Positions 43,343 through 51,715 of a stretch of DNA of 64,000 nt are shown here, piece after piece. Location: positions 310,001-374,000 of the forward strand of contig CAWDWB010000009.1 in assembly GCA_963805925.1 (NCBI GenBank), in the 5' to 3' direction. This DNA comes from CAMPKL01 sp963805925. Its GTDB lineage: Bacteria; Acidobacteriota; Terriglobia; Bryobacterales; UBA6623. The notes beneath the pieces are model-generated. The model was not told the DNA's origin, did no database searches, and worked only from the letters and a program-made list of their open reading frames with translations. The position numbers and the translations under genes are program-made. Within the stretch, counting starts at the first letter, position 1, and each line of letters opens with the position of its first letter.

Positions 43343-43921
43343 ATGAAACGCCGCCGCTTCATCAAGACAATGGCCTCCGCCTCCGCTCTTCCGGCAGCGT
43401 TGGCGGCTCAAGGCCCAGCCGCTGAAGCCCCTGCGCCGGCTCTAGAACTCTCCAGCCTTGACGAAGCCGCCGACCCGCTGCCCAGCTTCTTCAGCACCCA
43501 TCAGTTCGCGGCCCTCACCCGCGTCAGCGCACTGTTGGTGCCCAAATATGACGAAATGCCCGGCGCCATCGAGACGGGCGCCCCCGCATTTCTCGACTTC
43601 CTCATCGGCGAATCGCCCGAAGCCGATCAGAAAGTCTATCTCGACGGGCTCAACGCTCTAAACTTCCAATCGGCGATGCGTTTCGACAAACCCTTCGCCG
43701 AAGTCGACGAAGCCCAGGCTCACGAGTTGCTGGCGCCCCTACGCCAACCCTGGACGCCCGAACCCTCGACCGACCCGCTTACCGTTTTCCTGCAACGCGC
43801 CAAAGACGACGTTCGCACTGCCACGGTCAACACCCAAATGTGGGCCGAGGCTCTCGCCTCTCGCGGCGGAGGCGGCCGGCGCATGAGCGGCAGCGGACAG
43901 TATTGGCTCCCCTTGAACTAG
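43343..43921 (+). CDS. Gluconate 2-dehydrogenase subunit 3 family protein
   Basis: A 192-residue Tat-exported protein. The start at 43343 (MKRRRFIKTMASASALPAALAAQ) gives a proper twin-arginine leader; an in-frame ATG at 43304 reads non-family sequence. The mature chain matches the small gamma subunit of membrane-bound gluconate 2-dehydrogenase (LTRVSALLVPKYDEMPGAIETGAPAFLDFLI). It helps fold and export the flavoprotein, which lacks its own leader. The gene is followed by GMC and multihaem cytochrome genes at 7 bp and -4 bp, giving a three-subunit periplasmic sugar dehydrogenase operon. TAAGAT lies 11 nt before the ATG. Confidence 0.9.
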   Translation: MKRRRFIKTMASASALPAALAAQGPAAEAPAPALELSSLDEAADPLPSFFSTHQFAALTRVSALLVPKYDEMPGAIETGAPAFLDFLIGESPEADQKVYLDGLNALNFQSAMRFDKPFAEVDEAQAHELLAPLRQPWTPEPSTDPLTVFLQRAKDDVRTATVNTQMWAEALASRGGGGRRMSGSGQYWLPLN

Positions 43922-43927
43922 ACGACC

Positions 43928-45502
43928 ATGGCTGCTGAATACGACGTCATTATTGTGGGCTCCGGCGCATCCGGAGGCATGGCCGCTTACACCCTTACGC
44001 AGAAGGGCGCCAAGTGTCTCATGCTCGAAGCCGGTCCCCTGCCCGACTTCGAAAACGGCATCGAACGCCGCAACGTGTGGGATCTACCCTATCGCGGCTT
44101 CGGCAAGCCAGGACGCCTTCCGCACGTCTTCCAAGCCAACGAGTTCAACGCCAATCAATGGGCCAGCGAAAAGCAAAACCCCTACACCCATCCCAAGGAC
44201 AAGCCCTTCAACTGGGTCCGCGTGCGCATGGTCGGCGGCAAATCCAATTTCTGGGCGCGCATGTCGTTCCGCTTGAGCGACTACGAGTTCAAAGGCAAGG
44301 ACCACGACGGCTTCGGCGAAAACTGGCCCATCAGCTACGCGGACCTCAAGCCTTACTACGACCGCGTCGAGCCCATCTTCCGCGTCACCGGCGTCAACGA
44401 AGGCTATAAGCAGTTGCCCGACGGCGTCTTCATCGAAGACAAGTCGCCCTACAGCGGCGCCAACATGCGTTTCAAGGAAGCTGCAGCGAAGCGCGGCATC
44501 CCGGTCACCAAGATTCGCCGCGCCGCCGGCGAAGGCCGCTTAGCCAGTTCCTTGAACTTGCTTCTACCGACTGCGGTCGCGACAGGCAATCTCAAAATCG
44601 TCACCCACGCCGTCGCCCGCCAAGTCACCGCCGACCCCAAAACCGGCCTAGCCAACGGCGTCAGCTTCGTCGACTCGCGCTCCGGCCGCGACATGCACGC
44701 GAAAGCGCGCATTGTCGTCCTCGGCGCATCGTGCCTTGAGAGCACCCGCCTCTTATTGAACTCCGGCATCGCCAACTCCAGCGGCGTTCTTGGACACTAT
44801 CTCTGCGATCAGTTCTACATCACACGTTCCGTGCAAGCCGTCGTGCCCGAAGCCATGAACGGACAATCCCCGCGCGGACTGATGGGCGGCGGCGGATACA
44901 TTCCGCGTTCCACCAACCTCATCCCCGGCCAGTCCGACAAGAACTACCTGCGCGGATTCGCTCTCGACTTCAATAGCGGCAACACACCCGACGCCAAACT
45001 ATTCCCCTCCTACGGCGAGCAGTTGCAGAAGGACATCGAAGCCCATCAAGGCAGCGGCTTCTCTTTTACACTCATGGGCGAAGCGCTGCCGCGCTACGAG
45101 AACCACGCACGCATCTCCGACGACGTCGTCGACGCCTGGGGCATCCCCGCGCTGCATGTCGACGCGAGCTACGGCGAGAACGAAATCAACATGGCCAAGG
45201 ACGCCATCAACACCATCGGCGAAGTTTGCGAAGATGCCGGCTTCCGCGTCCTGAGCAAGACGCCCAAGTGGTTCCCCTTCGGCTACTCCATCCACGAAGT
45301 CGGAACGTGCCGTATGGGCGACGATCCGAAGAAGAGCGTACTCAACAAATACAATCAGTCGCACGACGTCAAGAATCTCTTCGTCGTCGACGGCAGCAGC
45401 TTCGTCACCGCCGGATCGCAGAATCCGACCATGACGATCCTGTCGCTGTCCATGCGCGCCTCCGAGTACATGGCCGAAGAGATGAGGAAAGGAAATCTGT
45501 GA
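43928..45502 (+). CDS. GMC-family FAD-dependent oxidoreductase (gluconate/sorbitol dehydrogenase-like large subunit)
   Basis: A 524-residue flavoprotein with no signal peptide of its own. The FAD-binding Rossmann motif is DVIIVGSGASGGMAAYTL. MVGGKSNFWARMSFRL and the C-terminal GYSIHEVGTCRMGDDP (active-site His region) and LFVVDGSSFVTAGSQNPTMTI (second FAD motif) are GMC signatures. It probably hitchhikes through Tat with the small subunit encoded upstream and passes electrons to the pentahaem cytochrome encoded downstream. The substrate is likely a sugar or sugar acid, by analogy to gluconate 2-dehydrogenase. Its stop overlaps the cytochrome start (GTGA). Confidence 0.95.
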   Translation: MAAEYDVIIVGSGASGGMAAYTLTQKGAKCLMLEAGPLPDFENGIERRNVWDLPYRGFGKPGRLPHVFQANEFNANQWASEKQNPYTHPKDKPFNWVRVRMVGGKSNFWARMSFRLSDYEFKGKDHDGFGENWPISYADLKPYYDRVEPIFRVTGVNEGYKQLPDGVFIEDKSPYSGANMRFKEAAAKRGIPVTKIRRAAGEGRLASSLNLLLPTAVATGNLKIVTHAVARQVTADPKTGLANGVSFVDSRSGRDMHAKARIVVLGASCLESTRLLLNSGIANSSGVLGHYLCDQFYITRSVQAVVPEAMNGQSPRGLMGGGGYIPRSTNLIPGQSDKNYLRGFALDFNSGNTPDAKLFPSYGEQLQKDIEAHQGSGFSFTLMGEALPRYENHARISDDVVDAWGIPALHVDASYGENEINMAKDAINTIGEVCEDAGFRVLSKTPKWFPFGYSIHEVGTCRMGDDPKKSVLNKYNQSHDVKNLFVVDGSSFVTAGSQNPTMTILSLSMRASEYMAEEMRKGNL

Positions 45503-46005
45503 AGCGTTGGTTCGTTAGCTCTCTCGTTCTTCTCGCGGCGATCTTCGTCGCCGTCGGCATTGCCCCGTCGCAGGAAAAGCTGCGCGGACCCATCCAGCCC
45601 CTGCCCTTCAGCCACAAGCAACACGCCGGCACGCTGAGTCTCGATTGCAAGATGTGTCACGTGAACCCCGATCCGGGCGAGATGATGACCTACCCCGCCA
45701 CGTCCATCTGCATGCAATGCCACTCGGCCATTAAGACCGATAGCCCGCACATTCAGGAGTTAGCCAAGGCCGCCGCCGAAGACCGCTCCATCGAATGGGT
45801 ACGCGTCTACGAGATCCCCGGCTTCGTCTACTTCAGCCATCGCACTCACCTGGCGACAGGCGTGACCTGCCAAAAGTGCCACGGCCAGGTTCAGACCCGT
45901 GAGCGCGTATTCATCGACGGCGACATCACTATGTCCGGCTGCATGAATTGCCACGTCGAAAACAGCGCCAGCATCGACTGCAACTTTTGCCACGATCAGC
46001 TTTAA
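45499..46005 (+). CDS. Exported pentahaem cytochrome c (cytochrome c3/c7-like)
   Basis: A 168-residue protein that starts at GTG (45499), overlapping the GMC stop by 4 bp with purine-rich AGGAAAGGAAA just upstream. A signal/anchor helix (WFVSSLVLLAAIFVAVG) is followed by five CxxCH motifs: CKMCH, CMQCH, CQKCH, CMNCH and CNFCH. Free His residues (FSHKQHAGTL, YFSHRTHLATG) can serve as sixth ligands, as in cytochrome c3/c7 and NrfH-like proteins. It replaces the usual C-terminal cytochrome subunit of gluconate 2-dehydrogenase complexes and probably feeds electrons to the quinone pool or other periplasmic carriers. An in-frame opening runs further upstream, but inside the GMC gene. Confidence 0.88.
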   Translation: MKRWFVSSLVLLAAIFVAVGIAPSQEKLRGPIQPLPFSHKQHAGTLSLDCKMCHVNPDPGEMMTYPATSICMQCHSAIKTDSPHIQELAKAAAEDRSIEWVRVYEIPGFVYFSHRTHLATGVTCQKCHGQVQTRERVFIDGDITMSGCMNCHVENSASIDCNFCHDQL

Positions 46006-46104
46006 CTACTGTGATCGCAGCGCCCCGAACTGCCGCGGTATGACCCCGGCAACGGTAGAGCGAGCGATAACCGCCGGTTCGATAGAATTGCTCAACCTCG
46101 CCTC

Positions 46105-49100
46105 CTACTGGGGCCGGTAGTATTGGTTGGGCGCGCCGGGCGTCGGGGCGCCGGCGGCGACCGTCGCCCCGGCGGCGTGCGAGCGGGTCAATGCGGCGGT
46201 GAGCGTGATGCCTGAGCCGGTGATCTGCGCGCCAGCCGCGTGCGCATGAGTGAGCGGCGCGGCGACGATGATCTCGGCGGGGCGGCCCGGGAGGCCGCGA
46301 AAACCGGCAGGGCGACCGCGCCTGCTGGAGACAACAACCGCCGTCTCAAAGTTCGCGCCGCTATCAATGTAGACGGTCTGGCCTACGCTGAAGCCCGTGA
46401 TGCCATCGACGGCGATCGCGGTCTCACCGCCGCCGACGGCGGCGGCCACCGTGGAGGCGCCGGGCGTACCCACATGCGAAATGACGGCAGTCTCAAGATT
46501 CGCGCCTTGATCGATCATGATCGTCTGGCCGGCCGCGAAGTACTCCACACTATCGACTTTGATGTTGGCCTCGCCGGAGTTCGAAGCGGACGACAGAGTG
46601 GCGGCAGGCTGAACCAGAAAATCGGTGCAGTTACTGTCGGCGTCGACTCCGTCCGGGAAGCGACCCGCGCTCCTGTCAGCCGCGGCTGAGGCGAACGGCG
46701 CGAAACCCGGAGACACCGGCGCCGTCACGCGGCAGCCCCTCTCCTCAGCTCCAGAGACGGCTTGATAGCCCTCGGCGGCCCATGGATCCGCCACGAGGCC
46801 GTAGTTGAGGCTGTCGACGACCAGGCCGTCGGCGTCGCGCAGCACCATGCTGCCGGCGGTGACTGTCCGCTCGGACCGCGCTTCATCCTGTACGGAGAGC
46901 ACGGGGCCCCCAAACCAATGGTTGGGCGCCGGGTGCCCTTGGTAGCCTGAGGTCGTTACCAGCGCGTCACGCACAACTGCGTTGACGGCGTGGTCCTGGG
47001 ACAGGGGCTTGTCGAGCGTGATGCCGGCGCCGAGCGCCTGGACGGGCTCGTTGCTCAAGTGGGCAAAGGCCGTCTCCGGCTCGAAGGTGATCCCTGTTCC
47101 CTGAACGCTGAAGGGCAAGTTGGACGCATGGTCGAACTTCAGCGGTTCGGCTAAGTCGAGGCCCGTGCCCGCATCATCCGCATCCGTTAGCGGACCGCGG
47201 AAGGTTATGCGCTCCGACGCCGTACCGACGCGGGTGACCGTGACGGTCTCGATTCCGTGTCCGACGCTATCAATGTCTAGCCTGATCTTGTCGCCGACGG
47301 AAATATTCTCGACGGAGGACACCTTGATGTTCGTGTCGCCGGCCTTCGCGTCCGCCGACAGCCAGCCCTGCGTGCCCGGCTTACCGACCGTGGTGACTGT
47401 CGCGACCTCATACTGCTCGACGGCTTGGGCGACGTCGGGGGAGTCGGCGCCGTAACCGATGGCGATCTTCTCGCCGACCGCGAAGCCGTCGACCCGGGTG
47501 ACGGGCACGTTGTTCGAGCCGACGGGGAGCTTGATCACCGGACCCTCGGGGAGCGGTTGCCACAGCGTCGTACTGCTGCTGGCCGCCGTGCCGATGCTCT
47601 GGATCTTGCGGGTCTCCTTGTTCGAACCGGTGCCTATTTCGATCGTATCGCCAACCTTCATGCCGGTTGTGCTCCTGACATGGATGATGGCGTCGCCCGC
47701 GCGCACGGGGGCCGCGAGCCCGGAGTTCGAGAGGCCGAGCAGGTAGAAACCGCCGGCAGCGAGCGTTGTCCGGGCCGGGATCTTCACCGTAGAGAAGATG
47801 GGTTGCTGGGGCGGGTGCTCAGTTAGCGTCCAGTTGGAGATGTCGGCTTCGCTCTCGCCGGCGTTATAGAGTTCGATGAAGGAGTCGGTCGGGTTGGCGG
47901 GAGAGCCTGCGCTGATGCGGAATTCGTTGATCTTGATCGGGTTGACGTTCCGCACCTTCTCGACCGCGGTTTCGGATTGCCTCCGGCCGCTCGTTTGGTT
48001 CGTCCAGGAGGCCTTGGCGACCAAGTCGCCGTTGAACGCCGCCCGCCCCGAAGTGACCGTGAACGTCGCGCTCACGCTGGCGCCCGGTGCGACTGGCCCC
48101 GCGAATGTCGCCGACGCCGCGCCGCCGTCCGCGACCGCGGCGCTCCACCCCGCAGGTGCGGCAATGCTCAACTGGATGTCCGCCGCAGGCGCCCCCGCGG
48201 TGTTCGTGAACGTCACGGTGGTGTTCTGCCGTGACCGCGGCGAGAATGTTTGGAGACCTGGAGGAGCGGCAACCGCCGACATCGGCGCCAGGCTCAGCTG
48301 CTGCACGCCGTAATGGGCGGCCACGACGTTGGCCTGCACCAGCTGATTCGTCTCCAGCGTCGGGTAGGTTCCGGAAGCCGTCATGGCGCCTTCATAGAAC
48401 GTGCCCTGCGAACCGTTGCTGTTGTCGCCGCCGTTGCCCAGCAGGATGGCCCCTTGTTTGCGCATCGGATCGTAGGTGGAGTTGACGCGCGGTCCGTCGA
48501 ACATGATTGACAGGTCGCCTCGCTGTGCGTCGCCGCCCATGGATCTCCAGCGGTGTGGTTTGCCGTCTGTCGTGGCGGTCACAAATCGCCAGCCTACGCT
48601 CGGCAACTGTACGCACAGCTTGGTCCCGTCCGGGTTGACGCAACCCACCAGGTTGTTCTCCTGGTCGGTCATGATCCAGGGGCCCGGGGGGTTGCCGTGA
48701 TACCAGCCGATGGAGTTGCCGTAATACGTGGTTTCCATGGTGCCGTTGCCGTCGTCGCGGCTGTCGATCTCAGCATTGCCGTAGTCGAAACAGCAGCCGG
48801 CATTGAAGTGATGGCCGTTGATGACCCAGTACTGGCCCTCCGCCTGGTCATCGACCGCAGTGCCCTTCGGGTCGTCCAGGCGCAGGCCCATGCCCGGCTC
48901 GATGAAGACGCCGTAGACCTTGTGTCCCATGATCGTGATTGGCGCCATGTCGGCGATCGGCAGGTTGTTGAACCCGCCCATGGCCGGGCCAGTGAATCCG
49001 CCGCGGGGCGCCTGGGCGAGGTCGTTATGCTTCGGGGATTGGTCGTAAATCGTCGTGATCCAGCAATACGTGTCGGCGCAGAACGCGTCTTGTGCGGCCG

Positions 49101-49395
49101 CATCGGCGTATCCGCCTGCATCCGGGACGGGCGACGCAACGGGCTGGACCACGCCGATGTCCAAGGTAGCGCCGTCGGACTGGCGCAAGACCTGATAGAG
49201 CGGGCCGTTGTAGGAGGCATACAGTGCGCGCGTGGTGCTGTGGGCGGCCACGCACGGGTCGCCGGCGGCAGCGTAGACGTCACACGGGCCTTCCGGCCGG
49301 GGAGGAGGCGCGGCCTGGGCGAACATCGTCCACGCGGCGCCGATCAGCGCGAACGCCAGTGCCAACATTGCCGTCAGATTGATTCTCGTTTTCAT
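46105..49395 (-). CDS. GH54-like alpha-L-arabinofuranosidase with lamin-tail and surface repeat modules
   Basis: A 1096-residue exported protein. The start at 49395 begins a signal peptide (MKTRINLTAMLALAFALIGA). Residues ~35-365 align closely by memory with fungal GH54 arabinofuranosidase B catalytic domains (GPCDVYAAAG, CVAAHSTTRALYASYNG, CCFDYGNAE, GGDNSNGSQGTFYEG). Glu246 in MTDQENNL and Asp324 in GGDNSNG match the known nucleophile and acid/base residues (E221 and D297 of Aspergillus kawachii AbfB). It lacks the fungal arabinose-binding C-terminus. Instead it has an NPCBM-associated/NEW3-like region (~395-500), a lamin-tail domain (~510 onward) and repeated ~65-residue modules of the form GDTNIKVSSVENISVGDKI. 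Confidence 0.88.
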   Translation of the reverse strand: MKTRINLTAMLALAFALIGAAWTMFAQAAPPPRPEGPCDVYAAAGDPCVAAHSTTRALYASYNGPLYQVLRQSDGATLDIGVVQPVASPVPDAGGYADAAAQDAFCADTYCWITTIYDQSPKHNDLAQAPRGGFTGPAMGGFNNLPIADMAPITIMGHKVYGVFIEPGMGLRLDDPKGTAVDDQAEGQYWVINGHHFNAGCCFDYGNAEIDSRDDGNGTMETTYYGNSIGWYHGNPPGPWIMTDQENNLVGCVNPDGTKLCVQLPSVGWRFVTATTDGKPHRWRSMGGDAQRGDLSIMFDGPRVNSTYDPMRKQGAILLGNGGDNSNGSQGTFYEGAMTASGTYPTLETNQLVQANVVAAHYGVQQLSLAPMSAVAAPPGLQTFSPRSRQNTTVTFTNTAGAPAADIQLSIAAPAGWSAAVADGGAASATFAGPVAPGASVSATFTVTSGRAAFNGDLVAKASWTNQTSGRRQSETAVEKVRNVNPIKINEFRISAGSPANPTDSFIELYNAGESEADISNWTLTEHPPQQPIFSTVKIPARTTLAAGGFYLLGLSNSGLAAPVRAGDAIIHVRSTTGMKVGDTIEIGTGSNKETRKIQSIGTAASSSTTLWQPLPEGPVIKLPVGSNNVPVTRVDGFAVGEKIAIGYGADSPDVAQAVEQYEVATVTTVGKPGTQGWLSADAKAGDTNIKVSSVENISVGDKIRLDIDSVGHGIETVTVTRVGTASERITFRGPLTDADDAGTGLDLAEPLKFDHASNLPFSVQGTGITFEPETAFAHLSNEPVQALGAGITLDKPLSQDHAVNAVVRDALVTTSGYQGHPAPNHWFGGPVLSVQDEARSERTVTAGSMVLRDADGLVVDSLNYGLVADPWAAEGYQAVSGAEERGCRVTAPVSPGFAPFASAAADRSAGRFPDGVDADSNCTDFLVQPAATLSSASNSGEANIKVDSVEYFAAGQTIMIDQGANLETAVISHVGTPGASTVAAAVGGGETAIAVDGITGFSVGQTVYIDSGANFETAVVVSSRRGRPAGFRGLPGRPAEIIVAAPLTHAHAAGAQITGSGITLTAALTRSHAAGATVAAGAPTPGAPNQYYRPQ

Positions 49396-49465
49396 GCTTT
49401 GCCGGCCTCGCGGGACCACCACAAAGTATACGCGCGACGACCTCACGCTAAACTCTACATTCACC

Positions 49466-51587
49466 ATGCGGCTCTGGCTCCTCACCCTTTCCATCGCTCT
49501 CGCCGGCCTCTCGTGCTCTTCCCCGCCGCCGGAAATCACCCGCGCCGCCCCAACCTCCGGATACGACACCTGGAGCTTCTACGGCGGCTCGCAAGAGCAA
49601 ACCCGCTATTCGCGCCTCTCCCAAATCACGCCCGAGAACGTCAACCAACTACAAGTCGCCTGGACCTACGACACCGGCGATGCCTCCGAGCGCTCCGAGA
49701 TGCAGAGCACGCCCATCGTCGCCGACGGCAAGCTCTTCTCCATCAGTCCCAAGCTGCGCGTCTTCGCCCTGAACGCCGCCACCGGCGAAGAGCTCTGGTC
49801 CTTCAGCGCCCCCTCCGACCACGCCCTCAACGGACGCCGCGCCCGCGGAGTCATGTACTGGACCGACGGCACGCAATCGCGCATCTACGCAGCCATTGAA
49901 CACCGTTTCTATTCGCTCGACGCTGCCACCGGCAAGCCCGACCCCGCCTTCGGCCAAGGCGGCTTCATCGATCTGCGCGAAGGCTTCGACCGTCCCATCG
50001 GCTCCTTTAGCATCTCCATCAACACCCCCGGCGTCGTCTACGGAGACCTGCTCATCGTCGGCAGCATCGTTAGCGAAGGCCTACCCGCCGGCCCCGGAGA
50101 CATCCGCGCCTTCGACGCCCGTACAGGCGAGTTGAAGTGGCAGTTCCACACCATCCCGCACCCCGGCGAGCCCGGCTACGAGACCTGGCCCAAAGACGCC
50201 TGGACTCTGCTCGGCGGCGCCAACAGCTGGGCGGGCATGGCGCTCGACGCCGAACGCGGCCTGGTCTACGTCCCCACAGGCTCCGCCGCCTTCGACTTCT
50301 ACGGCGGCAACCGCGCCGGCGACAACCTCTACGCCAACTCACTCATCTGCTTAAACGCCAAAACCGGTGAACACGTCTGGCACTTCCAGTTCGTCAAGCA
50401 CGATGTCTGGGACCGCGACCTCCCCGCCCCGCCCAGCCTGATCACCGTCAAGGGCAACGGCAAGCTCATCGACGCCGTCGCCCAATCGACAAAATCCGGC
50501 TACGTCTACGTCTTTGACCGCGTAACCGGCGAGTCGCTCTTCCCGCTCAAAGAGATCGACGCGCCCCCCTCTGACGTCCCCGGCGAGCAACTCGCGGACA
50601 AGCAACGGCTGCCCACCGCGCCGCCGCCTTTCGCCCGCCAAGAATTCACCGAGGAGTTGATCTCGCAGCGCACCCCGGCCGCCCACGCCCTCGGCCTCGA
50701 ACTGCTCAGCAAGCACCGCACCGGCCCGCAATTCACGCCACCCACACTCGGAGACACCATCATGCTGCCCGGCTACGACGGCGGCGCCGAGTGGGGCGGA
50801 CAAGCCTTCGATCCCGCCACCGGTCTCTACTACGTCAACGCCAACGAGATGGCCTGGCTGATCGGCCTGGCCAAGATTGAAGCCCCTGCCGCTGCCTCCG
50901 CCAGCACGCTCTATCGCAACGCCTGTTCGGCCTGCCACGGCCTCGACCGCGCCGGCACGCCGCCCTCGTTCCCGTCCTTGATCGGCATCGGCAAGCGCTC
51001 CACTGCGTCCGACATCGCGCGCATCATCACCCAGGGCTCCGGACGCATGCCGGCCCTCGCCCATCTTGGCGAACCCGTCATCGCCGCCATCGCCCAATAC
51101 CTGATCACCGGCAAAGACACGACCACCGCCGTCTCCGCGCCTGCGTCGCCTTTCGACTTACCCTACCGTCACAGCGGCTACACGCGCCTGTTCGATGCCG
51201 ACGGCTATCCGATCCTCACGCCGCCCTGGGGCACGCTCAACGCCATCAACCTCGACACCGGCACGATCGCATGGCAAATCCCCCTCGGCGAATACCCCGA
51301 ACTCGTCGAGCGAAGTCGGCCACAACCGGCTCGCAGAACTACGGCGGCCCCATCGTCACCAGAACGGTCTGCTCTTCATCGGCGCCACGCTGCACGACCG
51401 CAAGTTCCGCGCCTTCGACAAAGCCACCGGCAAACTTCTCTGGGAAACCACCCTGCCCAACTCGAACTCCGCCACCCCGGCCATGTACGAAGTCAACGGC
51501 CGCCAATTCATCGCCCTCTCCGCCGGCGGCGGCAAAGGCGGCACCCCCTCCGGCGGCAATATCATCGCGTTTGCCTTGCCCGAATAA
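49466..51587 (+). pseudogene. PQQ-dependent dehydrogenase with inserted cytochrome c, two frameshifts
   Basis: A quinoprotein alcohol/glucose dehydrogenase-like protein, ~706 residues if repaired. A lipoprotein leader (LSIALAGLSC) is followed by PQQ-propeller blades (YDTWSFYGGSQEQTRYSRLSQI; VFALNAATGEELWSF). A haem motif CSACH (487-491) is inserted between blades, after which the propeller resumes (PPWGTLNAINLDTGTIAW). Near 51313-51330 and near 51360 the frame steps back by one base. The pieces YPELVER, TGSQNYGGPIVT and NGLLFIGATLHDRKFRAFD then run in three frames to a stop at 51587. Two missing bases explain this. Without repair, the frame reads through into the next gene as a false fusion ending at 53011. 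Confidence 0.8.
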
Positions 51588-51607
51588 TCACCACCGCCAG
51601 CCTGAGA

Positions 51608-51635
51608 GCAACAGAGCCGCGACCGGCAGCGAGCG
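51608..51635 (+). repeat. Dispersed 28-bp repeat, copy 1
   Basis: GCAACAGAGCCGCGACCG, then NCAGNGAGCG, matches 53338-53365 at 26 of 28 positions. Both copies lie in non-coding DNA next to gene ends. Confidence 0.55.
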
Positions 51636-51715
51636 ATCTTCTCGCCCCGTTGGGCCTGGCATCGAACCACTCTGCTCCCCTCCCAAGCGGGCTTACACTA
51701 AACTGCTTTAGCACC

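Noticed and set aside
45226..45498. N-terminal extension of the pentahaem cytochrome into the GMC gene
   Set aside because: It reads Arg-rich nonsense inside the GMC coding sequence. A GTG with a ribosome site at 45499 begins a proper signal anchor.
48553..49899. A 448-codon plus-strand frame across the start of the GH54 gene and into the PQQ gene
   Set aside because: It lies antisense to conserved GH54 motifs and out of frame with the PQQ protein.
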